The notes below the pieces were generated by a model. That model ran no database searches and was not told the DNA's origin. It worked only from the letters and a program-made list of their open reading frames with translations. A DNA stretch of 6,166 bases from positions 1 to 6,166 of the forward strand of contig DAOWKX010000043.1 in assembly GCA_030639705.1 (NCBI GenBank), in the 5' to 3' direction. Source of the stretch: Candidatus Aminicenantota bacterium (GTDB lineage Bacteria > Acidobacteriota > Aminicenantia > UBA2199). The translations under genes and the position numbers were made by a program. Positions 1-6,137 of the stretch are shown one piece after another. Positions within the stretch are counted from its first letter, which is position 1, and each line of letters starts with the position of its first letter.

Positions 1-162
1 CAATATCGAAAATGGGCAATATAGGGAAGATGCAGTGCATCATTCTGAATTTTGCATGGTTTGTGATACAAACGTGCAAAATAGCTCCAAAAAACGAGAA
101 ACGTTTTTGGGTAAAGTGAAAAGGGATAACGACTACAGCCTGCGAAAGATTTGATGGTGAAT
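1..162 (+). repeat. Left arm of a long, hairpin-rich inverted repeat
   Basis: Position i in this arm pairs with position 6154-i at the other end of the window. The match runs without gaps from 1/6153 to 162/5992 and differs only at 89, 129, 148 and 154, about 97.5% identity. Similarity stops abruptly after 162. The arm contains three stem-loops: 29-41 (six pairs around one base), 49-82 (eight plus six pairs) and 87-111 (ten pairs with one mismatch, A89 against G109). The window starts inside the element: the right copy continues past the point matching position 1 and completes a fourth hairpin. The arm ends 25 nt before the -35 box of the DUF58 operon promoter. It resembles a structured dispersed intergenic repeat or MITE-like element. 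I do not recognise the family. Confidence 0.93.
49..82 (+). other. Long two-part stem-loop inside the repeat (left copy)
   Basis: ATTTTGCA at 49-56 pairs perfectly with TGCAAAAT at 75-82. Inside it, GTTTGT at 59-64 pairs with ACAAAC at 68-73 around a GAT loop. A small internal loop (TG on one side, G on the other) separates the two helices. The same structure is unchanged in the right arm at 6072-6105. Fourteen pairs in 34 nt is well beyond chance and suggests the repeat acts through a folded DNA or RNA form. Confidence 0.75.
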
Positions 163-187
163 CTAGGACTATTATCAGTTATTAAAA

Positions 188-216
188 TTGAAATTCACTG
201 GCTTTTTATATATAAT
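188..216 (+). promoter_or_regulatory. Sigma70-type promoter for the DUF58-Bat operon
   Basis: The -35 box TTGAAA (188-193) matches five of six consensus bases. It is separated by 17 nt from a perfect -10 box TATAAT (211-216). Transcription would start near 223, giving a leader of about 90 nt before the DUF58 start codon. It lies in the gap between the repeat arm and the first gene, where a promoter is expected. The assignment rests on sequence alone. Confidence 0.75.
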
Positions 217-255
217 AGCATATCCTCAATCTCTGGTCCGAAGAAATGAAATAAA

Positions 256-275
256 TCCTTCATCATTCTGAAGGA
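256..275 (+). other. Leader stem-loop upstream of the DUF58 gene
   Basis: TCCTTCA (256-262) pairs with TGAAGGA (269-275) around a six-base loop, so it would form in the 5' leader of the operon mRNA. No U-run follows, so it is not an intrinsic terminator. It lies 36 nt before the start codon, too far to mask the ribosome site directly. It could protect the 5' end or have no function. The 12 bases at 261-272 also occur in the repeat arm at 38-49. Confidence 0.45.
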
Positions 276-311
276 AAACCAGATTTCAAGGATACAAAAA
301 AAAGTGAATCG

Positions 312-1193
312 ATGATTTCCACCGAAATATTAAAAAAAATAAAGCGGATAGAAATTATTTCCAAAAAAACCTCAAAAGAAGCCTTTGCCGGTGAATACCA
401 TTCTGCATTTAAAGGGCGCGGAATGGAGTTTTCTGAAGTCCGGGAATACATATTCGGTGATGATATTCGCTTTATTGACTGGAATGTCTCCTCCAGGATG
501 GGAAAACTTTACCTGAAACAATTTGTTGAAGAGAGAGAGTTAACTGTCATTTTAGCCATTGATCTGTCTGCATCACTGGGATTCTTCTCCGCTAAAAAAA
601 GCAAGAAAGAAATTGCTGCTGAAATTTCCGCCATCATCTCATTTACCGCTATGCTAAATAATGATAAAGTGGGATTGCTGATATTCACCGATCAAATTGA
701 ACGTTTCATCCCTCCCAAAAAAGGGAAAATCCATCTATTGAGAATAATCCGGGAAATCCTTACCTTTAAACCCGAAGGAAAAAGGACATCCATTGATCAC
801 GGCCTGGTGTACCTGAATAAGGTAATCAAAAAGAAAGCCATTGTATTTCTGATATCCGACTTCATCGATAAAGGGTTTACGAAATCTCTGAAAATATCCA
901 GCCAAAAACATGATCTGATTGCCATTAACATTTCCGATGTTAGAGAGATTAATCCTCCGGAAAAAGGATTATTTATCCTGAAAGACTATGAAACCGGAGA
1001 AGAATTTTTTGCTGATTTTTCTCTGAAAAAATCAAAACAGGGCTTCCGAAAAAAATTAAAAGAAGCCAGCCAATTTCTTGAAGACCTTTTTCAGAGATAC
1101 AATGTGGATTATATAAACATAACGGATTACAAAAACTATGAGAAACCGTTATTCTATTTCTTCCTGAAAAGAAAGAAAAAATACCAGAGATGA
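312..1193 (+). CDS. DUF58 domain protein (MoxR/Bat-system partner)
   Basis: This 293-residue protein is a full-length DUF58 family member. Residues 22-76 carry the family signature, including AFAGEYHSAFKGRGMEF, then REY, GDD and IDWNVSSRMG. A VWA-like fold follows: a metal-site motif D84-L-S86-A-S88, a T159/S160 segment, and D183 in the SDF turn. These are the positions expected for a metal-ion-dependent adhesion site, so the site looks intact. No signal peptide or membrane helix is visible, so it is probably cytoplasmic or at the inner face of the membrane; the C-terminus is very basic. DUF58 proteins are typically encoded with MoxR AAA+ ATPases and VWA proteins, with proposed chaperone or assembly roles; the precise function is unknown. 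ATG 312 is the only start in its frame after the stop at 252. Its ribosome site is weak (GTGA at 304-307). It is the first gene after the promoter, and no moxR precedes it here. Confidence 0.93.
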   Translation: MISTEILKKIKRIEIISKKTSKEAFAGEYHSAFKGRGMEFSEVREYIFGDDIRFIDWNVSSRMGKLYLKQFVEERELTVILAIDLSASLGFFSAKKSKKEIAAEISAIISFTAMLNNDKVGLLIFTDQIERFIPPKKGKIHLLRIIREILTFKPEGKRTSIDHGLVYLNKVIKKKAIVFLISDFIDKGFTKSLKISSQKHDLIAINISDVREINPPEKGLFILKDYETGEEFFADFSLKKSKQGFRKKLKEASQFLEDLFQRYNVDYINITDYKNYEKPLFYFFLKRKKKYQR

Positions 1194-2125
1194 GAATAAT
1201 ATTTTTAGGGTTACTCTTATTATCTATTGGTTCGGGATTGTCTCCTGAATCACAGGTGTCAATATCCACATCTGATAATATTGCCAGCATCGGCGACAGA
1301 ATCAATATCAAAATTATCGCCAAAACATCGCCTGAGATTGATAAAATTGCCTTAGAGACACCTCAACAAAACTTTGAAATCATTTCCCAAAAAATTTTAG
1401 CCAAACGGGAATTCAAAGATTATCTGATGTTTGAAACCAACCTGGTCATTTCTTTTTTTTCAACAGGAAATTTTACCATCGGTCCGTTTACCGTCAACAT
1501 GATTCAAAACCGGGATATCGTTGAATCAAAAAAGACCAACACCATTGAAATTACCATAAAATCTGTATTGAAAGAAAAGGACAAGGATATAAAGGACCTG
1601 AAAAATTTAATCTCCCTGAAAGGCAATCCGTTTTATGTCTTAAAATATGTCATTCTTATCATTGCACTTTTAGCCCTGGGATTATTGCTTTTTTGGGTCA
1701 TAAAAAAAAGAAAACAAAAAAAAGAAATTTCCCCCTTGCCAACCCTCACTCCTCTTGAAGAACTCGAATCCGGCTTTAAAGAGCTCATGGAAAAAAAATA
1801 TGTTGCTAAAGGTGAAATAAAAAAATTTTTCATACAATTAATCACCATTATTAAACAGTATCTTAATAGAGAATACGGATTCAATGCCGAAGATATGACC
1901 ACCACAGAAACCATTTTTCATTTACAAAAAAAAGAACCGAGAGAGACAATTCAAAAAGACATGGACTATTTGTTTGACACCTCGGATCTGGTGAAATTTG
2001 CCAAATTCATTCCCGCTTCCCGGGATTTCAAAGAAGTTGACCGTAGAGTCCATTCCATCATCTCGGCTCAGAAGGCAAAAATTCTCGGAGAGACCGACCC
2101 TCAAAATGTTTCAATTTCAAAATAA
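1190..2125 (+). CDS. BatD-like membrane-anchored protein
   Basis: The 311-residue product begins with a likely signal peptide or N-terminal anchor (1-17). A beta-rich region of about 22-125 follows and probably lies in the periplasm. A single strong membrane helix (about 150-171) comes next, then a run of basic residues at 172-178 and a cytoplasmic, charged helical tail (about 185-300). The tail includes YLNREYGFNAEDMTTTE and the segment DLVKFAKFIPASRDF, which resemble the C-terminal region of BatD and DUF4381-type proteins found in MoxR/Bat operons. It is much shorter than classical BatD, with room for only one extracytoplasmic domain. Its ATG overlaps the DUF58 stop in an ATGA arrangement, which implies translational coupling. 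The family assignment comes from architecture, tail motifs and context rather than one decisive motif. A role as membrane scaffold for the adjacent VWA protein is inference. Confidence 0.75.
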   Translation: MRIIFLGLLLLSIGSGLSPESQVSISTSDNIASIGDRINIKIIAKTSPEIDKIALETPQQNFEIISQKILAKREFKDYLMFETNLVISFFSTGNFTIGPFTVNMIQNRDIVESKKTNTIEITIKSVLKEKDKDIKDLKNLISLKGNPFYVLKYVILIIALLALGLLLFWVIKKRKQKKEISPLPTLTPLEELESGFKELMEKKYVAKGEIKKFFIQLITIIKQYLNREYGFNAEDMTTTETIFHLQKKEPRETIQKDMDYLFDTSDLVKFAKFIPASRDFKEVDRRVHSIISAQKAKILGETDPQNVSISK

Positions 2126-3098
2126 AATCTATCTACTTTGTTTGCTGGTTGTACCGGTGCTTGTCTACTGGCATTTATTTCTGCAAAAAAAAGGAAAACG
2201 ATTCATTTTTTTCTCATCAAAATCACTATTAATGGATTCCAGCCAGTCACTGAAAGCATTTTTAGTCAAAAATTTATACTTTTTAAAAATCATATCGCTG
2301 TCTTTATTTATTTTTGCCCTGGCCAGACCACAAATCCTGGATTACTATCACATCGAAAAGAAAAAAGGGATTGATATTCTCATTACCCTGGATATATCCG
2401 GTTCCATGGCATCCATTGATTTCAAACCCAAAAACCGGCTGGAAGTTGCCAAAGAGGTCATCTCGAATTTCATCAAAGAACGAAAAAATGACAGAATCGG
2501 CCTGGTCATTTTTGCCGGCACCTCCTATACCAAATGCCCCTTAACCATTGATTATGAAATGTTGCATTATTTCTTAAAGGAAACATCAATCGGGGAGCTT
2601 GAAGACGGAACAGCGATCGGCATGGCGCTGGCCACATCAGTCAATCGAATACGCCATGTCAAGACCAAAACCAAAACCATCATACTCCTCACCGATGGGG
2701 TGAACAACCGGGGTGAAATTGATCCGCAGGATGCCGCACAAATCGCCAAAGATTTCAATATAAAAGTGTATACCATTGGCGTGGGGAAAAGAGGAGAAAC
2801 TCCATTTCCGGTTATTGATGCATTTGGCCGTAAACAAATGATCATGGTTAATGTGGAAATTGATGAAGATCTGCTCCAAAAAATTGCCAATGACACCGGC
2901 GGTCTTTATTTCAGAGCCACGGATAAAGATTCTCTCCAGCAAATATTCTCCGAGATCAACCGCTGGGAAAAATCCGAGATATCCTCCAGAAAACATTCCC
3001 GGGCCAATGACCTCTACCCCTATTTCATTATCGCTGCCCTACTCCTGCTTCTGCTTGTCGAAATCGCCAAACGCAGCTTCCTCCGCACCCTGCCCTGA
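2106..3098 (+). CDS. batA: BatA-type VWA domain membrane protein
   Basis: From ATG 2106 the product has 330 residues, the usual length for BatA/BatB. Two N-terminal membrane helices lie at about 8-25 and 57-74, followed by a VWA domain (about 88-285) and a C-terminal membrane helix (about 304-320). The metal-ion-dependent adhesion site is complete: D96-I-S98-G-S100, T169 in the DGTAIG turn, and D197 in LLTDG. The GLVIFAG and VYTIGVG strands are also typical. An in-frame ATG at 1998 would add 36 residues, but these overlap the BatD-like gene and lack membrane-protein character; 2106 starts right at the first helix. The chosen start still overlaps the upstream gene by 20 nt. A GGAG lies 15 nt ahead of it, rather far. 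The protein probably binds partner proteins at the inner membrane with its VWA domain. BatB, a common second VWA paralogue, is absent here. Confidence 0.92.
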   Translation: MFQFQNKIYLLCLLVVPVLVYWHLFLQKKGKRFIFFSSKSLLMDSSQSLKAFLVKNLYFLKIISLSLFIFALARPQILDYYHIEKKKGIDILITLDISGSMASIDFKPKNRLEVAKEVISNFIKERKNDRIGLVIFAGTSYTKCPLTIDYEMLHYFLKETSIGELEDGTAIGMALATSVNRIRHVKTKTKTIILLTDGVNNRGEIDPQDAAQIAKDFNIKVYTIGVGKRGETPFPVIDAFGRKQMIMVNVEIDEDLLQKIANDTGGLYFRATDKDSLQQIFSEINRWEKSEISSRKHSRANDLYPYFIIAALLLLLLVEIAKRSFLRTLP

Positions 3099-3138
3099 AA
3101 AAATCCCCTACCCTCAAAATAAAAACCCACTTTTTTAA

Positions 3139-5496
3139 ATGGTATTGATGTGGTATACTAACAAAAAAATGAAGGCTTTTCTGTTAAAAAATCTTAAAAT
3201 TATCCTCTTTCTGCTCAGCATAGTACTCACCATGCTGATCGGTTCACTCATCGGGATAATTTTAGTATATCAAAAAGGGTTCCCCAATCAGATCAGAAAC
3301 CTGGAAGACATAAAACCGGTGGTGATGACCACCGTATATAATGATCAGGGAAAGCTAATAAAAGAATTTGCCATTGAAAAAAGAAAAGTCCTGAAAAACT
3401 CGGAAATACCGGATATAGTCAGACAAGCCTTTGTGGCTGCCGAAGATAAGGAATTTTATTCCCACTGGGGAATAAATTTCAAAGGAGTTGTCAGAGCCAT
3501 AACCGGAATTGTCTTCGGAAAAAGAAAAGGTGGCGGGAGCTCCATCACCCAGCAACTGGCCCGTGATCTTTTTCTGACCAGGGAGGTTTCCGTCTCCAGA
3601 AAATTCAACGAAATGTTGCTGGCTATCCAAATCGAAAGAAAATATTCAAAAGATCAAATCTTAAACTTTTATTTGAATAAAATATTCCTGGGAGCCAGCG
3701 TATACGGTGTGGCTGCGGCTACCCAATATTATTTTGGAAAACCCATAAAAGATATAACGGTTGCAGAAGCCACACTGCTGGCAGCCATTAATCCCAATCC
3801 AAACCGGTTGTTTAATGTATTTTCCAATCCTGAAAATTGCCGGAACAAGAGGAATATGACTTTAAAACAAATGCTATTTCTCGGTTATATTAACAAAAAA
3901 CAGTATGAAGAAGCAATAAAAGCCGAACTTCCCAAAGAGCCCCATGAAACCATCAAAGAATCCATCGGTGATTACTTTTTGGAAGAAATCCGTAAATCTA
4001 TTGAATCCAAATTCGGAGAAACATTATTGTATCAGGGAGGTTTGAAAGTGTACAGTACCCTGAACAGTCAGATGCAAAAATGGGCAGAAGAATCACTGAG
4101 AGAAGGCCTCAGAGAATTAAGTAAACGAAGAGGATGGCGATCCGACAATCATCCTTTCAACCTCATAAAAAATCAACTGGATTTGGACGAATATGCCCTT
4201 CCGGAATGGAAACATATGGAAATAAGAGAGAATGAAATAGTCAATGGCATCATTCTCAAGGCAAACAACAAACAAGCCAGTATCAGAGTGGATACCTACC
4301 GGGGACGATTAAAAGCCGCTGATGCCTCCTGGACAAAAAAGCCCCTATCGAGAATATTGAAAAAAGGTGATGTTGCCTTGTTTAAAATACTGAAAATAGA
4401 TGAGAAAAACAAAACCCTGGATCTGGGTCTTGAACAGGAACCGAAAGTAGAAGGTGCCATACTGGTGGTGGAAAACAAAACCGGTGAAGTCAAAGCCATG
4501 GTCGGAGGATATTCATTTGAAAAGAGCAAATGGAATAATGCCACTCAGGCTTTACGGCAAACCGGTTCAACATTTAAACCCATTGTATATACAGCAGCCC
4601 TGGAAAATGGTTATACTCCGGCGACCATCATCGAAGATGAACCTTTCGCTTATTTTGATGAATGGCAAAATGAACTCTGGGAACCTCAAAATGAAGACAG
4701 AAATTTCAAGGGCCCTCTGACATTAAGACGGGCATTTGAACTATCCCGTAATGCCTGCACCGCCAGGATTGTCGAACAATTAGGTCCTCAAAAAATCGTC
4801 GATTGTGCAAAAAAGTTCGGGATCACTTCCGATTTAAAACCCTATATGGCCATTTCTTTAGGTGTATTTGAAGCTACACTTGAAGAAATGGTGTCCGCCT
4901 ATACGGTATTTCCAAATTACGGAATCCGGGTCAGTCCCTATTTGGTGCAAACCATAAGAGATCAGAATAACAACATCATCGAAGAGAATTATCCTGACAG
5001 AAAAAGGGTGCTCGAACAGGATTCCGCTTTTTTAATGAACTATCTGATGCGCGGAGTTGTTAAAAGCGGCACAGGATGGAGGGCAAAATACCTGAAAGCT
5101 CCCATCGGAGGGAAAACCGGAACTACTGATGATTATACAGATGCCTGGTTTATCGGATTTTCTCCTTCCGTCACCATCGGGGTCTGGGTTGGTTTTGATA
5201 TAAAAAAAAAATTAGGAGATCAAGAAACCGGTTCGCGTGCAGCCTGCCCGGTTTTTGTGAAATTCATGGAAAAATACCTGGAGAAGTATGATGAAATCCA
5301 GCAGTTCAGAAAACCATCGGGTATTATTATAATCGATATCGATAAATACACCGGCAAATTGCTTACTCCGGATTGTTTGTATCCCTTCAACGAAGCCTTT
5401 CTCACCGGAACAGAACCACTGGAATTCTGTACCGAAGAAGATCGATCAAATATTGTGGATTACTACTTCACGGACGATGCCATTAAAGATAACTAA
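3139..5496 (+). CDS. mrcA: Bifunctional penicillin-binding protein 1A (glycosyltransferase/transpeptidase)
   Basis: This class A penicillin-binding protein polymerises lipid II into glycan strands and cross-links the peptides on the outer face of the inner membrane. Residues are counted from ATG 3139 (785 aa). A membrane anchor spans about 18-44. The GT51 domain (about 75-250) has the catalytic E102 in AEDKEFYSHWG, the GGGSSITQQLARDLFL segment (131-146), and E158 in RKFNE. Residues about 360-435 fit the OB-like insert typical of the PBP1A subgroup. The transpeptidase domain has the nucleophile motif S477-T-F-K480, S536-R-N538, and K659-T-G-T662. All catalytic motifs are present, so it should be active. 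The start is uncertain: a TAA directly precedes ATG 3139, further ATGs lie at 3148 and 3169, and none has a good ribosome site. ATG 3169 gives a more typical short basic N-terminus before the helix. It follows batA by 40-70 nt with no terminator. Confidence 0.95.
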   Translation: MVLMWYTNKKMKAFLLKNLKIILFLLSIVLTMLIGSLIGIILVYQKGFPNQIRNLEDIKPVVMTTVYNDQGKLIKEFAIEKRKVLKNSEIPDIVRQAFVAAEDKEFYSHWGINFKGVVRAITGIVFGKRKGGGSSITQQLARDLFLTREVSVSRKFNEMLLAIQIERKYSKDQILNFYLNKIFLGASVYGVAAATQYYFGKPIKDITVAEATLLAAINPNPNRLFNVFSNPENCRNKRNMTLKQMLFLGYINKKQYEEAIKAELPKEPHETIKESIGDYFLEEIRKSIESKFGETLLYQGGLKVYSTLNSQMQKWAEESLREGLRELSKRRGWRSDNHPFNLIKNQLDLDEYALPEWKHMEIRENEIVNGIILKANNKQASIRVDTYRGRLKAADASWTKKPLSRILKKGDVALFKILKIDEKNKTLDLGLEQEPKVEGAILVVENKTGEVKAMVGGYSFEKSKWNNATQALRQTGSTFKPIVYTAALENGYTPATIIEDEPFAYFDEWQNELWEPQNEDRNFKGPLTLRRAFELSRNACTARIVEQLGPQKIVDCAKKFGITSDLKPYMAISLGVFEATLEEMVSAYTVFPNYGIRVSPYLVQTIRDQNNNIIEENYPDRKRVLEQDSAFLMNYLMRGVVKSGTGWRAKYLKAPIGGKTGTTDDYTDAWFIGFSPSVTIGVWVGFDIKKKLGDQETGSRAACPVFVKFMEKYLEKYDEIQQFRKPSGIIIIDIDKYTGKLLTPDCLYPFNEAFLTGTEPLEFCTEEDRSNIVDYYFTDDAIKDN
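3151..3159 (+). promoter_or_regulatory. Possible extended -10 promoter for the PBP1A gene
   Basis: TGGTATACT at 3151-3159 fits an extended -10 (TGnTATAAT) with one mismatch. The -35 position holds only a T-run (3131-3136), which extended -10 promoters can tolerate. Transcription would begin around 3166, directly before the ATG at 3169, giving an almost leaderless message. If real, it supports 3169 as the start and separates PBP1A expression from the Bat genes. It could be chance in AT-rich DNA. Confidence 0.35.
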
Positions 5497-5927
5497 TTTG
5501 ACACTTTGTCGGTTTGGCCTTCTTTTTTCTGTTCTGTTTTTTCCGGCTTTTTAATCTCTTTCTTTTTCAGCAGGAAAAATGCCAGATAAACATTATCCGG
5601 TGTGGTTACTCTCAATCTGAAATATTCGTATCCCCTTAGAATGCTTCTTTTAATTCTGGCCTTGAATTTCTTGAATTTTTCCTGGTATGGTTTTACAATT
5701 GCCAATTCATCAAATAGGAATTCATTTTTTCTATTGAACACCTTAAAATATGGAGCTTCACTTTTTGTGGTGAGGAAGACCCGGTATATATCTTTGGCAT
5801 AATCTTTCCGGGCATGAATAAAAGGCCTCGGGAAGTTTATTTTACCGAGATTAAGAACTGGTTCCTGAGCACTGAGCAAAAAAGCTAAAATTAGAATAAA
5901 ACCGATCATTGTACCATATTTTTTCAT
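5493..5927 (-). CDS. Small secreted basic protein of unknown function
   Basis: This 144-residue protein has a clear signal peptide: basic MKK, a hydrophobic core (about 7-18), and a likely cleavage after LLSA at residue 20, so it should be exported. The mature part (about 25-120) alternates aromatic and hydrophobic residues with charged ones, as in a small beta-rich domain: PFIHARKDYAKDIYRV, then a segment ending in FDELAIVKP, and a strand pair around EYFRLRV and VYLAFFLL. The last 25 residues are a lysine/glutamate-rich, probably disordered tail. There is no lipobox cysteine and no catalytic motif I recognise. I cannot name a family. The start is well supported: AGGAG lies 6 nt upstream and a consensus promoter just before that. 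It converges on the PBP1A gene, its TAG stop overlapping that gene's end by 4 nt, and it is not part of the Bat operon. A periplasmic or envelope role is likely only from the signal peptide. Confidence 0.85.
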   Translation of the reverse strand: MKKYGTMIGFILILAFLLSAQEPVLNLGKINFPRPFIHARKDYAKDIYRVFLTTKSEAPYFKVFNRKNEFLFDELAIVKPYQEKFKKFKARIKRSILRGYEYFRLRVTTPDNVYLAFFLLKKKEIKKPEKTEQKKEGQTDKVSN

Positions 5928-5933
5928 CTGACT

Positions 5934-5938
5934 CTCCT
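5934..5938 (-). promoter_or_regulatory. Ribosome binding site AGGAG of the secreted protein gene
   Basis: On the minus strand AGGAG lies 6 nt before the ATG ending at 5927, an ideal spacing. It is the best Shine-Dalgarno sequence among the five genes here and fixes the start of this gene. It overlaps the predicted transcription start region, so the message would begin almost at this site. Confidence 0.8.
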
Positions 5939-5943
5939 GGGAT

Positions 5944-5973
5944 ATTATAAGTGATCGAATTAATAAATGTCAA
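5944..5973 (-). promoter_or_regulatory. Consensus sigma70-type promoter of the secreted protein gene
   Basis: Read on the minus strand, a perfect TTGACA (5973-5968) is followed after 18 nt by a perfect TATAAT (5949-5944). The start would fall near 5937, leaving a leader of only about 10 nt that begins at the ribosome binding site. The promoter begins 18 nt inside the right repeat arm. Matching both hexamers exactly suggests strong, possibly constitutive expression; that is inference. Confidence 0.82.
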
Positions 5974-6042
5974 GTCCTCCGGGTTCCCTTAATTCACCAC
6001 CAAATTTTTCGCAGGCTGTAGTCGCTATCCCTTTTCACTTTA

Positions 6043-6067
6043 CCCAAAAACGTTTCTCGTTTTTGGG
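6043..6067. other. Perfect 10-bp stem-loop in the right repeat arm
   Basis: CCCAAAAACG (6043-6052) and CGTTTTTGGG (6058-6067) are exact reverse complements around a five-base loop. The left-arm counterpart at 87-111 keeps nine of ten pairs. No T-run follows the stem on either strand, so it is not a standard intrinsic terminator, although it could slow polymerase or mark an mRNA end. Confidence 0.7.
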
Positions 6068-6137
6068 AGCTATTTTGCACGTTTGTATCACAAACCATGC
6101 AAAATTCAGAATGATGCACTGCATCTTCCCTATATTG

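Noticed and set aside
87..115. The repeat hairpin as a Rho-independent terminator.
   Set aside because: The stem is strong but no run of T follows it on either strand in either copy.
12..119. A 35-codon ORF from ATG 12 to TGA 117-119 in the left arm, also present in the right arm.
   Set aside because: The only difference between copies within it is synonymous (CCA/CCC), which is mildly suggestive. However, it has no ribosome site, is rich in cysteine and tryptophan, and coincides with three hairpins; one substitution is too little evidence for coding.
1..162. The arms as integron attC sites or CRISPR repeats.
   Set aside because: There are no attC core motifs in the expected arrangement, no short regular direct repeats with spacers, and no integrase or cas gene in the window.
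205..225. A minus-strand TGCTATTAT resembling an extended -10 that would drive transcription outward into the left repeat.
   Set aside because: It overlaps the better plus-strand promoter, has no convincing -35, and such matches are common in AT-rich DNA.
1998..2105. An upstream ATG that would extend BatA by 36 residues.
   Set aside because: The extension overlaps the BatD-like gene by a further 108 nt and reads as out-of-frame shadow sequence, while ATG 2106 starts right at the first membrane helix as in other BatA proteins.
2567..2996. Long minus-strand ORFs opposite the batA VWA domain.
   Set aside because: They lie entirely within a well-supported gene, have no recognisable domains or ribosome sites, and look like antisense shadows.
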